From contig JAJFFG010000093.1 of assembly GCA_021776825.1 (NCBI GenBank), positions 163,828 to 227,827 on the forward strand: a stretch of 64,000 nucleotides of DNA, written 5' to 3'. This document shows positions 1 through 8,295 of the stretch, piece after piece; position 1 is the stretch's first letter; every line of letters begins with the position of its first letter. The notes under the pieces are model-generated. The model was given only the letters and a program-made list of their open reading frames with translations, was not told the DNA's origin and made no database searches. Source of the DNA: Planctomycetota bacterium (GTDB taxonomy: Bacteria > Planctomycetota > JAJSAM01 > JAJVHW01). The position numbers were made by a program, and so were the translations under genes.

Positions 1-7
1 TGGGCGC

Positions 8-1141
8 ATGCGTGCCCTGATCCAGACCGTCCTCGTCGCTGCGTTGCTCCTCGTCGCCGGGCCGGCGCCCGCGGAGGACGCTCCGAAGAACTGGTACGAC
101 ACCGCCGTCGCCGCCGGTGAGATCGACGATCGCGCGTATCGCAAGCGCATCGATCAGATCCTGGGAGACGTGAACGCGACACGGGAGCAGTTCGCGGGAG
201 TCGGGCCGCTCAAGTGGGACGCCGGGGGCTCCGAAGGCCACTTTCGCCACGCGCGGTGGCTGCTCCATCACATGAAGGAGCCGTGGAACTCGGGCGGCGT
301 CGAGGACTTCCACGACGAGCCGCCGGGCTCCGAGCTGTTTGACCTCGAGGGGCGCGCGGCCGCGAAGGTCTCCGTGATCGCCTTCAAGTACATCCGCCGC
401 GAGAACACGTTCCTGCCGAGCGAGAACTGGCTGCCCACCGTGGTGCACCGACTGCCGTGGCTGACGCGCAGCGCGCAGTTCGCCTACATCGGCTACGCGG
501 AGGGCGAGGTGCCCGAGGGCGCGGAGTTCGCCGGCTGGAAGTGGGGCGTCGTGGCTCTGTCGACCGATGCCGACTACGCGCGGTCCAAGGCCTCCGACGA
601 CCGGGCGAACGACGAGCCGGTGATCTGTCCCACGGACGGCGCCACGGCGGTGCCCGTCGAACTGCAGCGCGAGATCCCTGACATCGTCCCCGAGTCGCTG
701 GACATGCAGGGCGACCAGAAGCGCAAGCTGGGGTTCCCGATCACGTTCAGCTTCTTCGGCGGCGAGGCGATCCTCTCCGGCGCCGACGTCGAGCTGGTGA
801 TGCTCGAAGAGGTTGCCGACGAGGAGGAGAAGAAGCCGGAGCGACGTCGACCGCCCGGCTCGAAGCGCGGCAAGAAGAAGCCGAAGAAGAAGAAGCCGAA
901 GAAGAAGGTGAAGACCAAGACCGTCGAGACGATCACTGAGGTGTTCGTCTCGACGCCACAGGAGCGCCCCCTCCGCAACTCCGGTCGGTGGAACGCCAAC
1001 AGCGTGGTCGTGTTCCCGATCGAGCCGTTGGCGCCCGAGACGCGGTATCGCGCCACGCTGACCGCCCGCACTGGAAACGGCGGCGAGCCGACGCCCATCA
1101 CGTTGACGACGACCTTTACCACCGGGAAGCCCGCGAAGTAG
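8..1141 (+). CDS. secreted CAP-like domain protein with Lys-rich insert
   Basis: The 377-aa product begins with a signal peptide (hydrophobic residues 5-20, cleavage near APAEDA), so it is exported. Residues about 70-115 contain a pattern reminiscent of a degenerate CAP/SCP domain (FRHARWLLHHM, then HDEPPGSELF). Residues about 205-235 (ICPTDGATAVP) and the C-terminal 60 residues (APETRYRATLTAR) resemble the Ig-like tail that follows CAP domains in planctomycete proteins. A strongly basic stretch at about 271-305, made of repeated AAG lysine codons, interrupts the tail domain. No enzymatic residues are evident. The family assignment comes from pattern memory and is moderate; secretion is well supported. 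It stands alone upstream of a TPR-like gene, with an inverted repeat in between. Confidence 0.55.
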   Translation: MRALIQTVLVAALLLVAGPAPAEDAPKNWYDTAVAAGEIDDRAYRKRIDQILGDVNATREQFAGVGPLKWDAGGSEGHFRHARWLLHHMKEPWNSGGVEDFHDEPPGSELFDLEGRAAAKVSVIAFKYIRRENTFLPSENWLPTVVHRLPWLTRSAQFAYIGYAEGEVPEGAEFAGWKWGVVALSTDADYARSKASDDRANDEPVICPTDGATAVPVELQREIPDIVPESLDMQGDQKRKLGFPITFSFFGGEAILSGADVELVMLEEVADEEEKKPERRRPPGSKRGKKKPKKKKPKKKVKTKTVETITEVFVSTPQERPLRNSGRWNANSVVVFPIEPLAPETRYRATLTARTGNGGEPTPITLTTTFTTGKPAK

Positions 1142-1208
1142 ACGCGCAGCGGCCGCTGACTCTGTGCGCGAGCCTCGTGGAGTCGTATCGTGGGCGGTCG
1201 AGGCCGCG

Positions 1209-1268
1209 CTTCTCACCACGTCGGCGCGGCCAGCGGCCAGAAGTCAGGCGTGGCGACGTGGTGAGAAG
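1209..1268. repeat. perfect 15-bp inverted repeat (30-nt loop)
   Basis: CTTCTCACCACGTCG at 1209-1223 is exactly complementary to CGACGTGGTGAGAAG at 1254-1268. The structure sits 8 bp before the Shine-Dalgarno of the next gene and 67 bp after the stop of the previous one. It could be a rho-independent-like terminator, a leader structure over the downstream start, or an operator. No U tract follows it. Confidence 0.7.
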
Positions 1269-1288
1269 GTCGACCTAGGGAGGTGCGT

Positions 1289-2203
1289 GTGTCGCTGAGC
1301 GAGTTCCTGCAGAAGGGTTGGGCTGACCACGGTGAGGACGAGGACGGCGTGTTCGCGCGCCTCCCCGAGGGCATCTCGCTGGCGTCAGAGCCGTTGCACG
1401 CGCTGCAACTCGCCGGGCTGATCGTTCACGTCAGCGGCGAACACCTCGGACGCTGGGACGATGGGCTCGCTCTCGTCGAGCGCGCACAGACCGCTGCGCA
1501 GATCGAGGCCGGCTCGAAGGAGTCAGCGTCATTGAATCGGTCGCGGGCGATCCTGCACCTCGGGGCCGGTCGTCTCCCCGAGTTCGAACAGTGCCTCGCC
1601 GATGGCGCGAGCGGCGACTTCCCGCCGGCCTCGGACCGCATCCGCGTGCTCGCCACCGCGGCCTCGGCCCTCGCGGGCCAGAAGCGCGTCGACGAGGCCA
1701 TCCAGCGCTTCGAAGAGGCGCTCGCTCTTGCGGAGTACGGGCCGACGAAGGACGACCCGGCAGCACGTGCGTTGGCGATCACGGGCAACAACCTGGCGAG
1801 CGATCTCGAGGAGCGGGCCGAGCGCACGCCGGCCGAGACGAGTCTGATGAAGACAGCCGCGCTGACGGGGCGGAAGTACTGGGGATTGGTCGGTACGTGG
1901 ATGAACGTCGAGCGGGCCGAGTGCCAGCTCGCGTGGGCCTACATCGCGGCCGGTGAGCCGCAACAAGCCGCCGGCCACGCCGCAGCATGTCTCGCGATCT
2001 GTCAGGCGCACGGCGCGGACCCGGCAGAGCTGTTCTTCGCGCACCAGGCAGTCGCCACCGCGCAGCACGGCGCCGGCCACGGCGAGGCCGCGACCGCCGC
2101 GCGCGACGCGGCGGCCGCCTGCGTGGCGCAGGTCACCGACGAGGGCATGAAGAGCTACTGCGACGAAGAACTCGCGAAGCTCGACGCGCTCCGCGCGGAG
2201 TAG
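1289..2203 (+). CDS. TPR-like helical repeat protein
   Basis: The product is about 304 aa, cytoplasmic (no signal peptide or membrane segment), and made of alanine-rich helical pairs resembling tetratricopeptide repeats, clearest around residues 110-145 (AGQKRVDEAIQRFEEALALAE) and 205-235. A GTG six bases further upstream (1283) is open, but AGGGAGG at 1277-1283 is spaced 5 nt from the GTG at 1289, so that start (protein beginning MSLSEF) is preferred. No catalytic motif is visible; a protein-interaction role is the most that can be inferred. It converges with the citrate synthase gene with only 3 bp between stop codons, leaving no room for an intergenic terminator. Confidence 0.65.
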   Translation: MSLSEFLQKGWADHGEDEDGVFARLPEGISLASEPLHALQLAGLIVHVSGEHLGRWDDGLALVERAQTAAQIEAGSKESASLNRSRAILHLGAGRLPEFEQCLADGASGDFPPASDRIRVLATAASALAGQKRVDEAIQRFEEALALAEYGPTKDDPAARALAITGNNLASDLEERAERTPAETSLMKTAALTGRKYWGLVGTWMNVERAECQLAWAYIAAGEPQQAAGHAAACLAICQAHGADPAELFFAHQAVATAQHGAGHGEAATAARDAAAACVAQVTDEGMKSYCDEELAKLDALRAE

Positions 2204-2206
2204 CGG

Positions 2207-3457
2207 CTACCCGACGCTGCGCTCGCCCGAACCGACGTAGACCTGCCGCGGACGGTAGATGCGGCCCTTCGGGTCGTCGCGCATCTCCTTCCACTGCGCG
2301 ATCCAACCGGGCAAGCGGCCGAGCGCGAACATCACCGTGAACATCTCGGTGGGGATGCCCATCGCCCGGTAGATGATCCCACTGTAGAAGTCGACGTTGG
2401 GGTAGAGCCGGCGCGCCACGAAGTAGTCGTCGGCCAGCGCGACCTCCTCCAGGCCCTTCGCGATGTCGAGCAGCGGGTCGGAGAGGCCGAGCTCCGTCAG
2501 GACGTTGTCGGCGGCGCTCTTCAGGATGCGCGCGCGCGGATCGAAGTTCTTGTAGACGCGGTGGCCGAACCCCATGAGGCGGAAGCCCGAGTTCTTGTCC
2601 TTCGCCATGTCCATGTACTTGGCGTAGTCGCCGCCGTCGTCGCGGATGCGCTCCAGCATCTCGATGACCTTCTGGTTCGCACCGCCGTGGAGCGGTCCCC
2701 AGAGTGCGGAGACGCCAGCCGCCATCGACGCGAACAGGTTGGCCTGGCTGCTGCCGACCATGCGAACGGTCGACGTGGAACAGTTCTGCTCGTGATCGGC
2801 GTGCAGGATGAGAAGCAGGTTCAAGGCGTCACGCACCGCCGGACTGACCTCGTACTCCTCGGACGGAATGGCCCACATCATCCGTAGGAAGTTGGAGGCG
2901 TAGTCGAGGTCGTTGCGCGGGTAGATGAACGGCTGCCCGACGCTCTTCTTGTACGAGAACGCGGCGATCGTCGGGGCCTTGGCGATGAGCCGGATGATGT
3001 CGAGCTCACCGTCCGCGCCGTCGGGATAGAACGTCGACAGCGACGTGACCATCGACGCGAGGATCGCCATCGGGTGGGCGTTCGCCGGATAGCCCTCGAA
3101 GAACTTCTTCATGTCCTCGTGGATCAGCGTGTGCTTCGTCACCTTGTCGAGGAAGTCGGCTCGCTTGTCGGCGTTCGGCAGGTTGCCGTTGACGAGCAGA
3201 TACGCGACCTCCAGGAACGAGCAACTGCCGGCGAGCTCCTCGATCGGGTAGCCGCGGTAGCGGAGGATGCCCTGCTCCCCGTCGATGAACGTGATCCCGC
3301 TCGCGCAGGATCCCGTGTTGCCGTAGCCGGAGTCGAGGGTGATGTAGCCCGTCGTCCCGCGCAGGCGGCTGATGTCGATCGCCTTCTCGTTCTCGGTTCC
3401 CACGATGATCGGGAGCTCGATCTCCTGATCCGGAAGGGTCAGCTTCGCCGTGTCCAT
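2207..3457 (-). CDS. gltA: citrate synthase (type II, gltA-like)
   Basis: This enzyme condenses oxaloacetate and acetyl-CoA to citrate, the first step of the TCA cycle, in the cytoplasm. The 416-aa product has the family length and the catalytic triad: His257 (GPLHGGANQ), His299 (MGFGHRVYKN) and Asp356 (NVDFYSG); ADHEQNCSTSTVR precedes them. An in-frame ATG at 3490 would add 11 residues, but GGAGGA lies 5-6 nt before the ATG at 3457, which I take as the start. A TACTCT hexamer about 95 nt upstream is a possible -10 box. The N-terminal beta region (LDSGYGNTGSCASGIT) is typical of bacterial type II enzymes. Confidence 0.97.
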   Translation of the reverse strand: MDTAKLTLPDQEIELPIIVGTENEKAIDISRLRGTTGYITLDSGYGNTGSCASGITFIDGEQGILRYRGYPIEELAGSCSFLEVAYLLVNGNLPNADKRADFLDKVTKHTLIHEDMKKFFEGYPANAHPMAILASMVTSLSTFYPDGADGELDIIRLIAKAPTIAAFSYKKSVGQPFIYPRNDLDYASNFLRMMWAIPSEEYEVSPAVRDALNLLLILHADHEQNCSTSTVRMVGSSQANLFASMAAGVSALWGPLHGGANQKVIEMLERIRDDGGDYAKYMDMAKDKNSGFRLMGFGHRVYKNFDPRARILKSAADNVLTELGLSDPLLDIAKGLEEVALADDYFVARRLYPNVDFYSGIIYRAMGIPTEMFTVMFALGRLPGWIAQWKEMRDDPKGRIYRPRQVYVGSGERSVG

Positions 3458-3551
3458 CTCGTCCTCCGCCGCGTCGGTTCTTCCATCCATCGATGCACGC
3501 GCCCTGCCCTGTCGTGTGAGGGCCCTGTCCTGTGAGGTGAGCGCGGGTCCG

Positions 3552-3557
3552 AGAGTA
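3552..3557 (-). promoter_or_regulatory. putative -10 box (TACTCT) for gltA
   Basis: Read on the minus strand this is GGTACTCTC. The same TACTCT hexamer lies upstream of infA. No convincing -35 hexamer is seen, so this is suggestive only. Confidence 0.3.
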
Positions 3558-3645
3558 CCGCTCGGCGTGACCGTGGTCTGTCATCCTCGTCACACCCGGG
3601 GCGGCTGAGAACTGGAGGCTGGAGGCTGGAGACCGGAGGCTCGAT

Positions 3646-4188
3646 CTACGCGACGAGCAGGCGTGGACCGGGCCCCGAGCGACGCAGCGGCGAGTCCCCG
3701 GCGGTGACGCCGGCGAAGTGTCGCTCGACGTCGGCTGCCAGTGCGCGGGGGTCGATGCCCGCGACTCGATCTCCGGGCGCGAGCGGCGCCGCGGCGTCGT
3801 CGAGGCGTCCGAGGAGCCGCGGCACGAGCAGCCGCACCCCGTTCTCCACACCGCGATGAGCCTGCAGCATCGCCGCGCCCAGCTGGATCAGCGCCTGGAG
3901 CAGCGCGCGATGGCTCGGTTCGTCCGAGACCTGGAAGCAGGCCTCCCAGGCCTCGTGGGCCTCCCAGAGGTAGCCCTGGTGGTACAGGTCCACGCCGTGC
4001 AGGTAGGTCGCATCGCCGGCCCAGTGTTCGGCTGCGAGCCCGGGCTGCGGCTCGGGCGACTCGAACAGGCTCCCAGCCGGGTCGCGACGGGGGTGCGGAT
4101 GCAGCCCCGGCACAAACCGATAGGCCGGAAACGGCATGCCGGGGGCGTGTCGCGGAGCGTCCAGCCAGACAGCGTCGGGCTCGTGCAC
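3646..4188 (-). CDS. DUF309 domain-containing protein
   Basis: The 180-aa product carries the DUF309 signature at about residues 66-125: a YLHGVDLYHQGYLWEAHEAW helix with the HE-x-W-E pattern, followed by LLQALIQLGAAMLQAHRG. Members are small helical proteins of unknown biochemical role, found across bacteria and archaea. The first 60 residues are proline-rich and variable (DAPRHAPGMPFPAYRF). No signal peptide is present. It is transcribed divergently from the DUF1549/DUF1553 gene, with about 105 bp between starts. The domain call is confident; the function is unknown. Confidence 0.85.
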   Translation of the reverse strand: MHEPDAVWLDAPRHAPGMPFPAYRFVPGLHPHPRRDPAGSLFESPEPQPGLAAEHWAGDATYLHGVDLYHQGYLWEAHEAWEACFQVSDEPSHRALLQALIQLGAAMLQAHRGVENGVRLLVPRLLGRLDDAAAPLAPGDRVAGIDPRALAADVERHFAGVTAGDSPLRRSGPGPRLLVA

Positions 4189-4247
4189 CCGCCTATCTTC
4201 CGTCGCTGAACGGAACAGGGCACGAAACCCCGCGCCGCTGGACGGGT

Positions 4248-4253
4248 TAGTCT
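4248..4253 (+). promoter_or_regulatory. putative -10 box (TAGTCT)
   Basis: GGTTAGTCTCG lies 41 nt before the ATG at 4294 and belongs to a recurring TAGWCT set in this window. No clear -35 element is visible. Confidence 0.3.
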
Positions 4254-4293
4254 CGTGACGGGGGCGCGACTGGCGCCCTCACGGAGGCACCTC

Positions 4294-6279
4294 ATGCACC
4301 GACGCACTCTCGCCCACGCCGCCGGCATCGCCGGCCTGGCCGCGCTGGCCGCACTCCCGTTCGCGCCAACCGTCTTCGGTGGTGAGGACACGATGGGCGG
4401 TGGCCGTGCCGGGGGGCTCGACGAGGAACGCGCACCCGTCGACGTGGCGATGGAGCTCGACTTCCTGATCCAGGACGCCTGGACCCAGGAGGGGCTCGAG
4501 GCGACGCGGCTCTGCACCGACGAGGAGTACGTGCGACGCGCGTATCTCGACGTCATCGGGACCATCCCCTCGGCTGACCAGGTGCGCGCGTTCGTGAAGG
4601 ACGACACACCGGGCAAGCGCGCCAAGCTCGTCGATCGCCTGCTGGCGACGCCCGGCTACGCGCGCCACTTCACAAACCTGTGGGGTCGCGTGCTGGTCGG
4701 CCAGGCCGACGTCGGCGGTAACAACCGCGAGTACATCCCCGCGCTGTTCCGCACGTGGTTCGAGACGCAGCTCGTCAATGAGCGGCCGTACGGCGAGATC
4801 GTCACCGAGATTGTGACCGCCTCCGGCACGGTCTACGAGAACGCGCCAGTGAACTTCTCCGGTCGCCGCGACCACTCGGTCACCGACATCGCCGGCGCGA
4901 CCTCGAAGGCGTTCCTCGGCGTGCAGATCCAATGCGCGCAGTGCCACGACCACCCGTACGAGGAGATCTCGCAGGCCGACTTCAACGGCATGGCCGCGTT
5001 CTGGGCGCGCACGATCGGCATCCCGAAGGAGATCGACTACTCGATCCTCGGGCCGGCCGCCGTCGCCCGTGCCGAGGCGAGTGAGCAGCGGTACTACGAC
5101 GACGCGCTCAAGGCCGGCAAGAGCGAGGCAGAGGCCCGCAACATCGCCACGCGGCGTGGTGTTCGGCGTTCGCGCGACGTGAAGGACCTCGAGACACAGC
5201 CGCGCTACACGACCGCCGCCGCGAACAGCCCGCGTGGCAAGGCCATGCTCAAGCGGGCGCTGCGCAACGTGCCCGAGGAGATCATCAACGCGTCGCCGAA
5301 GTTCCTGAAGGGTGCGACCTTCGATGGCACGACGGCGCCGACGCGCCGCGCGGCGCTCGCTGAGTGGATCGTCGACACCGACAACCCCTACACCGCCCCG
5401 GCCCTTGCCAACCGCTACTGGGGCTGGCTGCTCGGGCGCGGCTTTGTTCACCCGGTCGACGACTTCTCGAGCGTGAACATCCCGTCGGTGCCCGAGGCCT
5501 TGAAGCTCCTCGCCCGCGACACTGCGGACCACGAGTTCGACCTGAAGCGGCTGGTCCGCATCATCACGGCGACGCGGTCGTACCAGCTCTCGACCGCGAC
5601 GCCGGAGCGAACGGAACTCGCCGACGAGTTCTTCGCGGCCGGGCCGTTGAAGGAGCTGTCGCCGCAGCAGACGTTCGACTCGATCCAGATTGCGATGGGC
5701 GTTGTCAAGGACGGCACCAAGATGTCGGGCCTGAGCGACACGACGCCGTCGTCGATCGATATGGGCGGTCGCGGCGGCATGATGATGGGCGCCAACCCGA
5801 CCGAGATGTCGCGCGCCGAGCGCGTCCTGCGGCGCGCCGCCACGCGCTTCTTCCTGACGTTCGATGACGACGAGGCCGAGGAGAGCGAGTCCTTCACGGG
5901 CACGGTGCCGCAGGGCCTGTTCCTGATGAACAGCGAGACGATCAACAGCCTGCTTGTCTCGCCGCGCGTTTCCGTCGTGGCCGCTGTCCTCTCCAACGTC
6001 GACTCCGACCGGGATCGCATTCGGCACTTCTTCCTGCGGACGCTCTCCCGCGAGCCAACCTCGCAGGAGCTACGACGCCTCACCGGCTTCGTGAAGTCCG
6101 CCGAGGCCGTGAAGGAGGAGACGCCCGTTCCGCGCAAGGCGCCGGGTGAGACCGACTCGAAGAAGAAGCGGAAGAAGAAGCAGGACCGCCGCCGCGGCGG
6201 CGAGTCCAAGCGACACGCGGCGTACGCCGACGTGTTCTGGGCACTGTTGTCGTCCTCCGAGTTCGGCACCAACCACTAG
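4294..6279 (+). CDS. DUF1549/DUF1553 domain protein
   Basis: The 661-aa exported protein has an N-terminal signal peptide (MHRRTLAHAAG, then a hydrophobic stretch ending AALPFAPTVFGG). The N-terminal half is DUF1549, recognised by YLDVIGTIPSADQV, the RVLVGQ region and QCAQCHDHPYEE, whose CxxCH is the usual one in this family. DUF1553 follows (ANRYWGWLLGRGFVHPVDDF through SYQLS). The extreme C-terminus has a Lys-rich insert (KKKRKKKQDRRRGG). Such proteins are greatly expanded in Planctomycetota and nearly always precede a DUF1501 gene, as here (34 bp). Their biochemical role is not established; haem attachment at CxxCH is possible but unproven. GGAGG at 4283-4287 supports the ATG at 4294 over an upstream in-frame codon at 4255. 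Confidence 0.93.
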   Translation: MHRRTLAHAAGIAGLAALAALPFAPTVFGGEDTMGGGRAGGLDEERAPVDVAMELDFLIQDAWTQEGLEATRLCTDEEYVRRAYLDVIGTIPSADQVRAFVKDDTPGKRAKLVDRLLATPGYARHFTNLWGRVLVGQADVGGNNREYIPALFRTWFETQLVNERPYGEIVTEIVTASGTVYENAPVNFSGRRDHSVTDIAGATSKAFLGVQIQCAQCHDHPYEEISQADFNGMAAFWARTIGIPKEIDYSILGPAAVARAEASEQRYYDDALKAGKSEAEARNIATRRGVRRSRDVKDLETQPRYTTAAANSPRGKAMLKRALRNVPEEIINASPKFLKGATFDGTTAPTRRAALAEWIVDTDNPYTAPALANRYWGWLLGRGFVHPVDDFSSVNIPSVPEALKLLARDTADHEFDLKRLVRIITATRSYQLSTATPERTELADEFFAAGPLKELSPQQTFDSIQIAMGVVKDGTKMSGLSDTTPSSIDMGGRGGMMMGANPTEMSRAERVLRRAATRFFLTFDDDEAEESESFTGTVPQGLFLMNSETINSLLVSPRVSVVAAVLSNVDSDRDRIRHFFLRTLSREPTSQELRRLTGFVKSAEAVKEETPVPRKAPGETDSKKKRKKKQDRRRGGESKRHAAYADVFWALLSSSEFGTNH

Positions 6280-6313
6280 GCCGGGCTAAGACTCTCTCTC
6301 CGGGAACCGACCG

Positions 6314-7645
6314 ATGACTCGACTCCACATCCCCGACAACATCTCCGGCAAGCTCCTGCAGGCGAACTGCTGCACCCGCCGCGGGATGCTCCGCACGTCG
6401 CTGTTCGCATCCGCCGCGGCGTTGCTGGCGCGTCCCGGACTGCGGACCGCGTTCGGCCAGGACGACACACCGATCCCGCCGGGTGACCGGCTCGCCGGTC
6501 ACGGCCAGGCGAAGCGCGCGATCTTCATCTACCTCGCGGGCGGTCCGTCGCACATCGACACGTGGGACCCGAAGCCCGGTCGCCCGACCGGCGGTCCCCT
6601 CGTGCCCGTGAAGACGCCGATCCCCGGCGTTGTCGTCGGTGAGCACCTGCCGAAGATGGCCGAGCGCATGCTCGACATTGCCATCATCCGCAGCATGACG
6701 TCGAAGGAGGGCAACCACTCCCGTGCCCGAACCCTAGTGCACACGGGGTACCCGCCTGAGGCGACCGTGCAGCACCCGAGCTTCGGGTCGACGATCTCGT
6801 CCGAGATCGCGCCCGACGACTTCGAACTGCCGAACTTCATCTCGATCGGCCCGGCCCAGGACGGCCCCGCGTTCCTCGGCGTGCAGAACGCTCCGTTCGT
6901 GATCGCGCGGCCGGATCGTCCGCCGGAGAACATGGAGTACCACCGCGCCGTCCGGAAGGACCGCGTCGAGCGTCGCCTCGAGCTTCTGAAGTCGTTCCAG
7001 GACGGGTTCGCGTCGTCGCGCGGCGACGCGGTCACTGCCGGTCACGACGACATGTTCTCCAAGGCGAAGCGCATGATGGACTCGCCGCTCCGCAGCGCGT
7101 TCGACCTCGAGAGCGAGCCGGCCAAGGTGCGCGAGCGTTATGGCTCCGGACGCTTCGGCCAGGGCGCCCTCATGGGCCGCCGCCTGCTCGAGTCGGGTGT
7201 CTCCGCCGTCGAGGTCGTGCTCGGTGGGTGGGACACCCACGACGACAACTTCGAGCGCGTCGGCGCGAACTGCTCGCAGCTCGACGCCGGCCTCTCGGCG
7301 CTTCTCGACGACCTCAAGGACCGCGGCATGCTCGACACGACGCTCGTCGCGTGCTTCGGCGAGTTCGGCCGCACGCCGCGCATCAACGATCGCAACGGTC
7401 GCGACCACTACGCCCGCGCGTGGAGCGCGGTCCTCGCCGGCGGCGGCGTGATGGGCGGTCAAGTCATCGGCCAGACCGACGAGAACGGTGAGGCGCCGAA
7501 GGATCTCCCCGTCCAGGTCTCCGACCTCCACGCGAGCATCTGGCACGCGTTCGGCGTCGACCCCTGGAAAGAGTTCAGCGCCAACGACCGCCCGATCACG
7601 ATCACGCCGAAGGAAGGCCGCGTCGTCGAACAACTGTTCGCGTAG
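6314..7645 (+). CDS. DUF1501 domain-containing protein
   Basis: The 443-aa product begins with a Tat-like export signal (CTRRGMLRTSLFASAAALL, cleavage near AFGQ). The DUF1501 core is clear: FIYLAGGPSHIDTWDPKP near residue 75, LPKMAERMLDIAIIRSM, then GGWDTHDDNFERV and CFGEFGRTPRIN, which are reminiscent of the alkaline phosphatase/sulfatase-fold active-site regions. It is paired in the same direction with the DUF1549/DUF1553 gene, the standard planctomycete arrangement, and the two are presumably co-transcribed. The substrate is unknown. The Shine-Dalgarno is weak; the start is the first ATG of the signal peptide. Confidence 0.93.
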   Translation: MTRLHIPDNISGKLLQANCCTRRGMLRTSLFASAAALLARPGLRTAFGQDDTPIPPGDRLAGHGQAKRAIFIYLAGGPSHIDTWDPKPGRPTGGPLVPVKTPIPGVVVGEHLPKMAERMLDIAIIRSMTSKEGNHSRARTLVHTGYPPEATVQHPSFGSTISSEIAPDDFELPNFISIGPAQDGPAFLGVQNAPFVIARPDRPPENMEYHRAVRKDRVERRLELLKSFQDGFASSRGDAVTAGHDDMFSKAKRMMDSPLRSAFDLESEPAKVRERYGSGRFGQGALMGRRLLESGVSAVEVVLGGWDTHDDNFERVGANCSQLDAGLSALLDDLKDRGMLDTTLVACFGEFGRTPRINDRNGRDHYARAWSAVLAGGGVMGGQVIGQTDENGEAPKDLPVQVSDLHASIWHAFGVDPWKEFSANDRPITITPKEGRVVEQLFA

Positions 7646-7755
7646 GGCGGTCGCGAACGCCCCTCGTAACCTTCGAGGGCGCTCGCACGTCCCTCTCTGA
7701 CACGGCGGCAACGGACGTGGCACGTTCGGCCCACGTGTCGACTCGGAGAGGAGGC

Positions 7756-7761
7756 TAGACT
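7756..7761 (+). promoter_or_regulatory. putative -10 box (TAGACT) of the TA operon
   Basis: TAGACT lies directly before the GTG at 7762 and 6 nt before the ATG at 7768. If it is a real -10 box the transcript would begin at or near the ATG, making a leaderless mRNA. In the alternative reading, AGGAGG (7749-7754) serves the GTG and transcription starts further upstream. Confidence 0.3.
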
Positions 7762-7989
7762 GTGTCCATGCGCATCGTTTCGGGCAGGGTCGTCGACGGC
7801 AAGGTGGTCGTTGCGGACGGGTCGCTCGACGAGGGGGCGACCGTGACGATCCTCGCGACCGACGACGAGGAGTCGTTCGACCTCTCGGCCGCGGACGAGC
7901 GCGCGATCCTCTCCGCTCTGGAGCAAGCCGACCGTGGCGAGGTCGAGCCCGCCTCCGTCGTGCTCGAGCGACTTCGACCCGCTGACTGA
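7762..7989 (+). CDS. putative antitoxin of a ParDE-like module
   Basis: The 75-aa acidic protein (MSMRIVSGRVVDGKVVV...) has an N-terminal beta segment resembling small antitoxins of the prevent-host-death/ParD-like kind and a C-terminal helix (SAADERAILSALEQADRGEV). Its stop is 3 nt from the start of a ParE/RelE-like toxin ORF, the classic antitoxin-first order. Two starts are possible: the GTG at 7762 with AGGAGG 7 nt upstream, or the ATG at 7768. I chose the GTG for its Shine-Dalgarno spacing. The antitoxin role is inferred chiefly from the neighbour. Confidence 0.65.
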   Translation: MSMRIVSGRVVDGKVVVADGSLDEGATVTILATDDEESFDLSAADERAILSALEQADRGEVEPASVVLERLRPAD

Positions 7990-7992
7990 ACG

Positions 7993-8295
7993 ATGTCTCG
8001 TCATCGAGTGGTCGTCACGACTCGGGCCGCCGAAGAGATCCGTCGGGCTTCGCAGTGGTGGATCGAGAACCGCCCCGCCGCTCCTGGTGCGATTCGTGAT
8101 GAACTGCGTCGCACGATTGCGGTGCTCGCTGCGCAGCCGAGAGTTGGAACGGCCGCGAAGAACGCAGGCCTCGATGGCGTGAGGCGTGTCTACCTGGCTC
8201 GCGTGGGCTAGCACGTCTACTACCGGGTCACTCCCGCAGCGGTGGAGATCCTCGCGTTCTGGCACGCGCGTCGAGGAAACCGACCGGACGTCTAG
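7993..8295 (+). pseudogene. ParE/RelE-like toxin interrupted by in-frame TAG
   Basis: Residues 1-72 (MSRHRVVVTTRAAEEIRRAS, then SQWWIENRP and GVRRVYLARVG) are the N-terminal part of a ParE/RelE-superfamily toxin. Codon 73 is TAG (8209-8211), but the same frame continues as HVYYRVTPAAVEILAFWHARRG to a second TAG at 8293-8295, which is exactly the expected C-terminal strand (family pattern 'yhvyYrv...v.il..wh.rR'). A single change of a Tyr codon (TAC/TAT) to TAG explains it. Undisturbed the protein would be 100 aa, the usual length. The terminal TAG is supplied by the left end of a mobile element. The toxin is therefore probably inactive, unless the TAG is a sequencing error or is suppressed. 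Confidence 0.85.

Noticed and set aside
4279..6027. 582-codon antisense frame over DUF1549/DUF1553
   Set aside because: Composition shadow of a well-recognised sense gene.
8209..8211. Pyrrolysine or reassigned TAG in the ParE-like gene
   Set aside because: TAG terminates many genes in the window and the family residue here is Tyr, so a nonsense mutation or read error is simpler.
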